32,399 nucleotides of DNA from Planctomycetaceae bacterium. GTDB taxonomy: Bacteria > Planctomycetota > Planctomycetia > Pirellulales > Pirellulaceae. Both the position numbers and the translations under genes were made by a program. The stretch covers positions 1-32,399 of the forward strand of contig JAHEJI010000039.1 of NCBI GenBank assembly GCA_024638965.1, in the 5' to 3' direction. The notes under the pieces are model-generated. The model was given only the letters and a program-made list of their open reading frames with translations. It was not told the origin of the DNA and ran no database searches. Shown here piece by piece: positions 8,996-17,093 of the stretch (positions within the stretch are counted from its first letter, which is position 1; each line of letters begins with the position of its first letter).

Positions 8996-10043
8996 ATGCC
9001 GGCTGTAAGCACACCTTATCTTCCCCATACTCGCGGCCATAAAGTTCTTGAAACCAAACCATCGGCGCCGATCGCAAAGATATTTCCGCCGGACTTCAGT
9101 AAGCCACATCCAATCACAACAGGAGATTCTTGGCGCTCGGTTGCATCAGAATACGGCTTGGACGTATGGAATCTGATTGAATTCAATTTTGCAGCCGTCA
9201 TGTTGGCTCCCAGCTTTCGAAGCCAAATGTCGGCAAGTCAATTGGTTAATGCGAAAGCATGTGGGAAGCCACTACACCAACGACGGGAAAAACTACTGCT
9301 TCACGTCAATGGACTCGCCAGGAAAAATCTACGTACCGGAAAGTGCGAAAAAAAAGGGCGGCGGCGGTGGAGGTGGCGGCATTACACTTCCCGAAAACAA
9401 GAAAGACCGGCAAGACGAGATTATTCGGATTCTGAAGGAGGGGGGCTTCTCCAAAGAAGAAGCATCCCGAATTTCCAAAGGGATCATGGGCTTCAAACCC
9501 CATCACGCTGGAACCGTGCTGGCCCGAGTTTTGGCGCTCGCAGGTGGTTTAGTTGGCGCCACCGCAACCGTCGTGTCTCAGTTCGCTTTTGTTTACGGAT
9601 TCCTAATCTCATTGGATGAGGCAACGGATACTGGGATTCGAAATACCTTCCGGATTGGATTTGCGTACGCTCTCACAGCTTGGGCTTTCGACCGACCGCG
9701 GCCGAAATTTTCAGAGAACCTCAGGCTAACCTTGAAGGAATACGGAAAGCTCGGCAAACCCATCGGCGAGCATTACCAAGCGTGGAACGATGCCGTCGCA
9801 AAAGTTCAAACGGAGGCTCCCAAAGCTGCCAAGAAGTGCAAGATTGAAGGCAAGTCGATTAGTCAAGACGTATATCGCTTGCTGCTGCAAGACTTCGGCG
9901 ACTATCGCCCGGGCCGATTCAGCTACAAATTCTGTTGGAAGCTGGCAAGCGGACTCAAGAAAAATGAACACGATCGGTTAATTGAGTCAATTACCGACGA
10001 GAAAGGTGTTCACTACAAGCGAGCCTGTCAATATCCGTTTTGA
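8996..10043 (+). pseudogene. LysM-domain protein gene interrupted by a +1 frameshift near 9215-9219 (frame of 8996 to frame of 9177)
   Basis: AAGGAG 8 nt upstream of ATG 8996; LysM-like ITTGDSWRSVASEYGLDVWNLIEFNF in one frame continues as EAKCRQVNWLMRKHVGSHYTNDGKNYCFTSMDSPGKIYVP in another, then a Gly8 linker and a C-terminal domain. Confidence 0.7.
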
Positions 10044-10058
10044 GTGATTGGAGATCCC

Positions 10059-10645
10059 ATGGCATGGAAGCCGTTTGTTTTGTTTGAGGTTTGAAGTTGA
10101 ATCGAAGTTCCTAAGGAATGTCATCAACGAGAAGTTTCGATTCATTCACGGAGCTCCGGTTGGACCAAGTTTTTCAGAGCCAAGGTGGTTGCACTGATTT
10201 GATACTGAACTTCCGACCCTTCAAGAAGATAGAAATGAAACAACACAAATCAAAATTCATTGAAAAAACCTTGGCTAATTAACGCGCAAAATCGCGCACA
10301 AGGAGTACGATTGGCGCATCGTTGCAAAGCAAATTGCAACTTGAAACACTCACTGCCTTGAAGCGAACAACGGCGACGGTGTTTGAGGACCGAATTAATC
10401 GAATCGAGAATGACTTGCCCATGATCGGGTGGCATCTGAAGGCCGCTGTCTGGCCAGATTCAAAAATCGACGGATACCCCAATTTTCTTGAGATCTTCGA
10501 CAATTGCCCGGTTGCCTATGAGCCACCTGTCTTTCGCTCCGACGTGAAATCTCCAAAGAAAAGTATTTCAAACGCGCGAGATGAGATTGTTGATCTTGGA
10601 GCCATTACTTGGGGAAACGCTGAGTGGAAAATTTCTGCCATTTAG
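10059..10645 (+). pseudogene. Fragmented hypothetical gene, about 190 aa, with at least four frame changes
   Basis: Consecutive coding-like pieces tile the interval: MAWKPFVLFE / FEVESKFLRNVINEKFRFIHGAPVGPSFSEPRWL / TDLILNFRPFKKIEMKQHKSKFIEKTLAN / LTRKIAHKEYDWRIVAKQIAT / ETLTALKRTTATVFEDRINRIEND...WKISAI. Confidence 0.6.
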
Positions 10646-13600
10646 ATTTCCATTCGTCCGTCGAGAGCGTGACCAGTGCGCCTCCGGAAATCGTCTTGTT
10701 GGCAAGGATTTCGCTAATTTGCCGCGCCGTTTCCAGATCGAGTTGGGGTTCGGACTGCAATTCGCCAAGATCTGTAACCCGAATGTCGCCACCCGCCGCG
10801 ATGACGTACCGAGAATCCGGCGAGATGACCAGTTGGGACGAGCCTGCCGGCACGGAAAAAGGCCGCAAAGCCAAACTGCCGTCATTCGCATTCCAGACGC
10901 GTAGCTGATTGTCCCTTCCCAGCGTGACGATAAAATTCGAGTCGGGTGTAAATGCAGCATCAACGACCGCTCCGTCATGCGAAATTTCTTTCAATAGCAA
11001 CTCACCGGATTCCCAGTCAAACACCCGTGCATGTCCGTCTCGACAACCCGTGATGAGACGTTGGCCATCGGGACTAAAACTTACCGAGTGCACCCCGGAA
11101 CCGTGAACCATGTCATCACATGCAAAATTCCCAGTTTCTAAGTCCAAAACTCGTGCAACTGGGTTGTCTCCACCTGCGATTGCGACTTTCTTGCCGTCTT
11201 TTGAAAAAGCAAAACCTCCAATTGACAGTTCTTGATTAGCTATTTTCGGCAACCTCAGTTCGCCTTCGCTGTAGTTCCAGATCCACATCCCGGGTTTTCG
11301 CGAACTCCATGAAATCAGCGTGTGCCCGTCAGGACTGAACTCTATCTGTTCGTTGATCGCGTTGGCAGGCAGAATGGCTTTGTCACTAAGCGTTCGTCTC
11401 GCTTTCGGAATCGATTCCCAAATGTCTTTGATTTCGAAAGTCAAAGTGTCAACGATCACAATTTGCATCAGACACGTCAACACAGCCAGACGATTCTCAT
11501 GTGGATGATAGGCAACCCAACGAGGTTCAGAAGGCATCGCAATTGGATCATGTATTAACTTGCCATCTGGCATACTCCAAAATCGCAGCCAACCACCAAG
11601 ACCATTGCCATCTCGAAAGTGTTCACCGCGACGAACTCCGGCGTGAATGGTCGCCATTTGTTTTTTGTTCGGCGCAAGATCCGAATCCAGCAGATGGCCC
11701 CGTTCCCAGATGTTCGCGCGAGGGATCCCGTGTACAATCGACCCATCTTTAGTTCGGTGGATCGTCGCGTCGATCATGTGCCCAGTCCATTTCGTCATTC
11801 CGCATTTCAACCATTGGTCTTCTCCGACCTGTTTAACCAGCGAGCCACCGGGAGGAGCAGAAATGTCATATCCGTTCGTTTCGACGTCCGGGATTTTCCA
11901 TAAGCGTACGAGGCCGTCGATTTGGATTGTCACCAAACACGTGCAATCCGGTGAGAGTTCGACATGGCGTACTTTGGTTTGATGTGGCAGTACAAATTCA
12001 GGAACGACTTTCTCTGGAACGTCAAAATGAATCGTGGTTGATTTGAGTGGCTCCGTGTTCCAAAGTCGGACTTCGTTATTCCATCCGGCAGTTGCAACCA
12101 GCCCCTTGTTGTTCATCGCAGTGGAAATCACAACATTGTCGTGGGGAAATCTGAAGTCTGGGACGCAACGCAACCTGGGATCCGTGCTTTCAGAATTCGA
12201 ATTGTCCTCGCTCTTTTTCTTCGCGCGTAATCCGGAAAAACGATAATGTTGGGCGTAGTTAAAACAGCCCGACACAAAACTTTGGCCATCGCCCGCAACC
12301 GATAACGAATACGTTGGCGAAGCGAGGATGACGTCGCCCAGGCGTTCGCCCGAATCGACGTCCAGCGTTTCAATTTTTCGGGTATCCAGCCGTGCCAACA
12401 ATGCCTGATCGTTTTTTACGAATTTCGGCCAAAGCAGGCGTTCTCCGTCTTTGACGTTGTAGTATTGACAGTGAAAATCAAACAATTCGTCCATCTCGAC
12501 TCCATCGATCGAAACGACGTAGGCCGTACTGCCGTAATCTATCGCCACCAAACGGGTGCCAGTCGAGTTCGTGATCATCTTTCGAACTTTGCGTTTGCAA
12601 GTGAATTCCTGTTGGACCAGCTTTTGTGTGGCAACATCCATGAAGCGAATTCGATTGGCTGTGGCAATCGCCAGCCATCGGTCGTGATTGACCAACTTGA
12701 TTTCAAAGACCGCCGAATCGGTTGGGGTAATTGTTTCGCTGCGTCGACTTACAGGGTTGGCTCGAACGACTCGCCCGTCATCAAGTCCAACGATGAGTGA
12801 TTTTCCGTCTGGACTCCAGGTCGCGGTCGACATGTTGGGAAATGATTCCGATACGTTCCAAAGGCTGTCCCGTTCGTAATCCCAGACAACAACTTGTCTC
12901 CCGACGCGGTTCATGATTGCAGACCCGTTTGGTTGAAAACTCACGTTGTCATGATGAGCGTCGCCGAAGAACTTTTGGCCCAACACCACCGCCGCAATCG
13001 GCATCGGATGTTCGCGAAGCCAGCTTTGACAACGAATCAAGTTGCTACGTACTTGTTCTGGGTTCTTGTCATATAATTTCGAAGCTTCTGAAAACCAGGG
13101 GAGCGCTTCTCCAACGTTTTGGTTGCTCGCTCGCCAAAGTCCGTTGGTCATTAACAGGTTGGCGCGCTCTTGCGTTGCCCGGTCCAACGCCTGGTTCAGG
13201 GCACTGTTCAGTCCCGCTTCCCGCCGGCTGTTTTCCTGGGAGAGCAATCGAGAGTTTCGTTCGCTGATGGCAAGAGAAACGGCGGTGATCGTGGTTGCGA
13301 TTAAGAGGGCGGCGACCGCCCCGGTCAAGGTAGCAATGGCCGGGTTGCGACCACACCATCGCCAAATTCTCTCCGGCGTGGAGACAGGCCGGGCTTTTAC
13401 CGGTTGGTTGTTAAGAAATCGGGACAAGTCGTCAGCCAACAATTGGGGAGACGCGTAACGCCGCTCCGGTGATTTTTCCAGGCATTTCATACAAACGGTT
13501 TCGATGTCCCGTTCAAGGCCCGGTTTACGTGCACGCGGCGATGTCGGTCGTTCATCCACGACTCGGCGAAGAAGTTCCAGTGATGAATCGCCTGTAAATG

Positions 13601-14459
13601 GTGCATCGCCCGTCAACAACGAGTAGAGAATGGCGCCCAAGCCATAGACATCTGTGGCAATGGTTAGATTCTTGACTTTCCCGGACGCCTGTTCGGGAGA
13701 CATATATCCCGGAGTGCCCATGATCATGCCGGTGCGAGTAAGTTCGGTGTCGCGCTCGATCGGTTTTGCCAGACCAAAATCGGTGATGTGGGGCTGGCCA
13801 TTTGCATCCATTAACACGTTGGCAGGCTTCAAATCACGATGAAGAATGCCTCGTTGATGCGCATAATGAACGGCGCGGGCGACCGTTTCGGTAATTCTTG
13901 CGGCCTCGGTCGAACTGATTGGGTGCTCGCTCAAATATTCTTTCAGGTCGCAGCCTTCAATCAACTGCATGCTGAAAAACGGACGTCCTTTTTCATGTTC
14001 ACCGATTTCATAAATCGAAACGATATTCGGATGCGACAACGAAGCCGCCGATTCGGCTTCCATGCGAAACCGTTCACGGTTATGGCGTACTCGCAAGATC
14101 ATTTTCAGCGCAACGATCCGGTCGAGGCTGACTTGGCGCGCCTTGTAGATGACACCCATGCCTCCGATCCCAATTTTTTCGAGCAGTTCGTAATCGCCGA
14201 AACGTCTTTCGTCATCGGGTAGCTCGGAAGGGTCGACGGGTTCACGGTCGCCGACGAGAGCCGCGAATCGCTCCATTCCACCCCAATTTTCAAGAAACTC
14301 GGTGATTTCCTCTTTCCATTCCGGGAATCGCTCGATGAGTGCGTTGATGTCCGGATGGACCGACTTCTCCAATTCAAGCACACATTGTTCGATGGCAGAA
14401 TCTAGTGATGGCGACTGGTCTTGAGCAGAGATCGAATTGGAGTCAGACCGGTCTAGCAT
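10605..14459 (-). CDS. Membrane Ser/Thr protein kinase with C-terminal WD40 repeats
   Basis: 1284 aa; IGIGGMGVIYKA, VALKMI, HRDLKPANVLMD, DFGLAK, TM IATLTGAVAALLIATTITAVSLAIS, many WD40 blades. Confidence 0.95.
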   Translation of the reverse strand: MLDRSDSNSISAQDQSPSLDSAIEQCVLELEKSVHPDINALIERFPEWKEEITEFLENWGGMERFAALVGDREPVDPSELPDDERRFGDYELLEKIGIGGMGVIYKARQVSLDRIVALKMILRVRHNRERFRMEAESAASLSHPNIVSIYEIGEHEKGRPFFSMQLIEGCDLKEYLSEHPISSTEAARITETVARAVHYAHQRGILHRDLKPANVLMDANGQPHITDFGLAKPIERDTELTRTGMIMGTPGYMSPEQASGKVKNLTIATDVYGLGAILYSLLTGDAPFTGDSSLELLRRVVDERPTSPRARKPGLERDIETVCMKCLEKSPERRYASPQLLADDLSRFLNNQPVKARPVSTPERIWRWCGRNPAIATLTGAVAALLIATTITAVSLAISERNSRLLSQENSRREAGLNSALNQALDRATQERANLLMTNGLWRASNQNVGEALPWFSEASKLYDKNPEQVRSNLIRCQSWLREHPMPIAAVVLGQKFFGDAHHDNVSFQPNGSAIMNRVGRQVVVWDYERDSLWNVSESFPNMSTATWSPDGKSLIVGLDDGRVVRANPVSRRSETITPTDSAVFEIKLVNHDRWLAIATANRIRFMDVATQKLVQQEFTCKRKVRKMITNSTGTRLVAIDYGSTAYVVSIDGVEMDELFDFHCQYYNVKDGERLLWPKFVKNDQALLARLDTRKIETLDVDSGERLGDVILASPTYSLSVAGDGQSFVSGCFNYAQHYRFSGLRAKKKSEDNSNSESTDPRLRCVPDFRFPHDNVVISTAMNNKGLVATAGWNNEVRLWNTEPLKSTTIHFDVPEKVVPEFVLPHQTKVRHVELSPDCTCLVTIQIDGLVRLWKIPDVETNGYDISAPPGGSLVKQVGEDQWLKCGMTKWTGHMIDATIHRTKDGSIVHGIPRANIWERGHLLDSDLAPNKKQMATIHAGVRRGEHFRDGNGLGGWLRFWSMPDGKLIHDPIAMPSEPRWVAYHPHENRLAVLTCLMQIVIVDTLTFEIKDIWESIPKARRTLSDKAILPANAINEQIEFSPDGHTLISWSSRKPGMWIWNYSEGELRLPKIANQELSIGGFAFSKDGKKVAIAGGDNPVARVLDLETGNFACDDMVHGSGVHSVSFSPDGQRLITGCRDGHARVFDWESGELLLKEISHDGAVVDAAFTPDSNFIVTLGRDNQLRVWNANDGSLALRPFSVPAGSSQLVISPDSRYVIAAGGDIRVTDLGELQSEPQLDLETARQISEILANKTISGGALVTLSTDEWKSKWQKFSTQRFPK

Positions 14460-14462
14460 GTT

Positions 14463-15098
14463 TTACATAAGTTCGTTTCGAAGTGACTTCAAACCGCGAT
14501 ACAATAAACCGGCGACTGCCGACGGACTGCGTTGCACATGAGCCGCAACATCTGCCAGAGTGCGACCGTGCAAGTGATGCAAAACGATGACTTCCTGTTG
14601 TGATTCGGGCAAGCGACTGATTGCTTCTGCCAACTGAAGAACCTGTTCAGCCTTGCAAGCCACGAGGCTGGGAGAAGTTTGTTCCGACGCGATCCAGTCG
14701 GCCGCGCATCGCATGGAACTCCGACCGCCCTGATCCAACGGGCGTTCGCGGGCGACATCGCGTTTTTTCCGTCCGAGGGCTCGCATCGCATCCGAGATAT
14801 TATTGGCAAGCATTTTACTCAGCCATTTTGCCATTTCCGGTTCCGATTTTCCACGGAACTGGTGGAGGTTTTCGTGCGCGTCCAGCAAAGTTTGTTGCAC
14901 GAGATCAGATGACTCCAGTCGCGGGCGATATCGAGGCGGAATTCCCATCGCCTGAAGACGCAAGAAATTGCGATAGCGGCCCAACTCTCTGCATGTCTCC
15001 CCTTCAGATATCGAGGAACTGTTTTGCGCCGATCGCGATTTTTGGTCAGGATCCATGGAATTGTTCTTCGAAAATCGAGGTTTCCAGCGCAAATTCAA
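14463..15098 (-). CDS. ECF-type RNA polymerase sigma factor of the planctomycete kinase-linked type
   Basis: 211 aa; SSDLVQQTLLDAHENLHQFRG...WLSKMLANNISDAMRALGRKKRD and LPESQQEVIVLHHLHGRTLADVAAHVQRSPSAVAGLLYRGLKSLR; 3 nt from the kinase gene. Confidence 0.9.
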   Translation of the reverse strand: MNLRWKPRFSKNNSMDPDQKSRSAQNSSSISEGETCRELGRYRNFLRLQAMGIPPRYRPRLESSDLVQQTLLDAHENLHQFRGKSEPEMAKWLSKMLANNISDAMRALGRKKRDVARERPLDQGGRSSMRCAADWIASEQTSPSLVACKAEQVLQLAEAISRLPESQQEVIVLHHLHGRTLADVAAHVQRSPSAVAGLLYRGLKSLRNELM

Positions 15099-15138
15099 CG
15101 GATGTTTAGGTAAAAGGGGCCTTTAGCCAAGCGCGTAC

Positions 15139-15144
15139 ATTATA
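15139..15144 (-). promoter_or_regulatory. Candidate -10 box (TATAAT on the minus strand) for the sigma factor gene starting at 15098
   Basis: ATTATA on + strand about 41 nt upstream of the ATG; no convincing -35. Confidence 0.35.
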
Positions 15145-15164
15145 GGCGCTTTTTTTTGGAATAA

Positions 15165-15552
15165 TTGGCGCTATTTTTTTCAGATTTTCGAAATCGCCTC
15201 GTTGGATCGCCCTTCTCGAAATACATTTGCCTGAACAGTGGTTCAGAGGCCAATTCGGTTGCGTCCCGCATATCAAACGTCAATACCAGGAATTTGACCA
15301 ACCCGGCTATCAAGGTTGCCGGATCAGGGGCATTACGCTCAAAGGCAGTTTCCACGGACGCCGGAGCGTTACTCGGATTCCACGCTCGGCAACTACCGCA
15401 AATATCTGGCGTCGTTCCGTGACGACGATTACTTGTTGACAGTTAAACCGAACGATAATGTCGGACCGCAGGCGGCATATGCAGCAGCCAGGGAAAACCG
15501 GGATTTCATCGAAGCTTTCTTCATGGAACCAGTCATGGGTGAGGGCAATCCC
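15165..15552 (+). pseudogene. Internal fragment of a class-III (PLP) aminotransferase, truncated at both ends with two frameshifts
   Basis: FSKYICLNSGSEANSVASRISNVNTRNLTNPA (frame of 15165) + LKGSFHGR (frame of 15227) + YSDSTLGNYRKYLASFRDDDYLLTVKPNDN...FIEAFFMEPVMGEGNP (frame of 15316), the usual order of blocks in this family. Confidence 0.8.
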
Positions 15553-15595
15553 GTCTCCCTCTTGATTAGCTTCCTGGTGTTCTCTCCCGCAAGTC

Positions 15596-16387
15596 CTAAT
15601 TAGCCAGAAGCCAAAACAGGACCAGTACAGATGCCATGAGGAGGCAACTATAAGCTCCCAGCCGCCAGCTTCCCCCTGAGGGTCGGGGCTTGTTGCTCTG
15701 GAGTCCCTGCTGCCACGTTTCGAACAGGTTGCGATGTTCTCCAACGACTTCGCAACCGATCAAAAAGCCGGAGTCGTATGACATATTCCACTGGCTTATT
15801 GCCCCTACTTGAAGCAAATCGCCCTCGTTATCGGTGAGCGCAAGTTTGATCGGCTGATTTGGTTCTACTGCTTCGAATGAGGCAAAACGAATGCCCGAAG
15901 CGGAATAGTCAAGTAACATAACGCGGAATGGATTCGATTTTCCCGCCAACTTTACAGTTGCGTGAATCTGGTTTTCACATCGTGGCGATTGCCGTCGGTC
16001 GACACCACCAGCGGTGGCGATGGCGTCCACGTAGTCATCCGTAACTTTATTTACGAACGAACAACCGATCAGCCACGTTGTTTGGTCGTCACCTTGGCGA
16101 ATCCACCGGACGTTTGCATCCATCTCAAAATCAATATTCAACGCGCTTGATTTAAAATGCAGCACGACAAGTTCAGCGAACGCAAGTGATTGCGACGTCA
16201 ATAGCTTTATGCCGTTATATGAGATGTCCAAGGGACTCGCGTTAATTTCCTCGTTTTCGCCGCGGCGGACGACGATCTTTAGATCAAATAGTTTCTGGAT
16301 TTTGAGGCGCTGTTCATTTCGATCTGTGAGTTGAGTAGTTGTTGTAACCATAGGATCGTAATTTGAAGAAAGGTTTTCGCATGTCAA
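15596..16387 (-). CDS. Tandem PilZ-domain protein with a C-terminal TM anchor
   Basis: 263 aa; second PilZ has RRQSPR and DYSASGIRF, first has LDISYNGIKL with a degenerate RxxxR; C-terminal LGAYSCLLMASVLVLFWLLA. Confidence 0.75.
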   Translation of the reverse strand: MTCENLSSNYDPMVTTTTQLTDRNEQRLKIQKLFDLKIVVRRGENEEINASPLDISYNGIKLLTSQSLAFAELVVLHFKSSALNIDFEMDANVRWIRQGDDQTTWLIGCSFVNKVTDDYVDAIATAGGVDRRQSPRCENQIHATVKLAGKSNPFRVMLLDYSASGIRFASFEAVEPNQPIKLALTDNEGDLLQVGAISQWNMSYDSGFLIGCEVVGEHRNLFETWQQGLQSNKPRPSGGSWRLGAYSCLLMASVLVLFWLLAN

Positions 16388-16700
16388 TTGGTAGCCGACG
16401 CACCAGAAAGGTAGATTGCTCGTAGCAGATTTGCATTGAAATTCAATTTAGCCTCAGAAATGCACGCACATTGTAACGATTCCATAAGTTGTGCGGTCCG
16501 GCTTGCATAATTGTGCACCACAAGCTCAAAATTCGATACTGACGCGATAATGGGTGGATCGGTGGGTGGATCGGGATTTCACGCTGGTCAACAAGGAGCG
16601 GGTGGAGCACAGCGAATCCAATTGATCTAGGCAATACGAGGCTTTCAAATGGGCGGTCTGGGTAGCGGGGAATGGCGTCGGCTCAACAGGAAAACGACCG

Positions 16701-16967
16701 TCAAAGTCCGTCTTTGGCTATTTGGGATTTCCGGGGGCAGATCGAGCCAAATGCAACTGGGACAGTGACGTGGTCGCGAGGAGGCAATTTCCACTCCATC
16801 CAGTACATCGTGGTTCGTGGTGATAACGGAGCTGCTATCGTCTGAGGCATCCCGGCTGCGCCCTTAATCGAGGGTAGGCCGATCTTGCCTTCGTTGTCGA
16901 TCGCATAGACTCGAAAGGGATATAAATCGTTCCGCTTCATCGCTGTGTGGTTTTTGTCATCAATCAA
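16701..16967 (-). CDS. Uncertain small ORF
   Basis: 88 aa, composition partly protein-like (FRVYAIDNEGKIGLPSIKG...); no recognised motif. Confidence 0.2.
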   Translation of the reverse strand: MIDDKNHTAMKRNDLYPFRVYAIDNEGKIGLPSIKGAAGMPQTIAAPLSPRTTMYWMEWKLPPRDHVTVPVAFGSICPRKSQIAKDGL

Positions 16968-17093
16968 ACCGCGAGTTCGTTGCTGATGTTTTTTTGCAAA
17001 CCTCTCTGGAACTTGGCTAAGAGTCCTGTTTTCCCTCGAACAATAAGGAAGGACTCGTCGCCCTCGTGGCCTCCCACTTCCATCATCTTGCGA

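Noticed and set aside
8996-9619. 207-aa ORF taken as a complete gene
   Set aside because: Only the first about 75 residues are LysM-like; the rest is out-of-frame Arg-rich translation of the downstream coding frame
10310-10645. Gene starting at rare ATT (10310) behind AAGGAG, in frame with the 107-aa ORF
   Set aside because: The fragmented-gene explanation accounts for upstream coding-like sequence better than a rare start codon
10581-14383. + strand ORFs (up to 138 aa) and alternate-frame minus ORFs within the second kinase
   Set aside because: Shadow ORFs of the 1284-aa CDS
15129-15157. AAGCGC...GCGCTT + T8 as a + strand terminator
   Set aside because: No + strand gene upstream; more likely part of the promoter region of the minus-strand sigma gene, containing TATAAT
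15140-15744. ORFs 15140-15355 (-) and 15310-15744 (-)
   Set aside because: Antisense to the aminotransferase fragment and alternate-frame overlap with the PilZ gene
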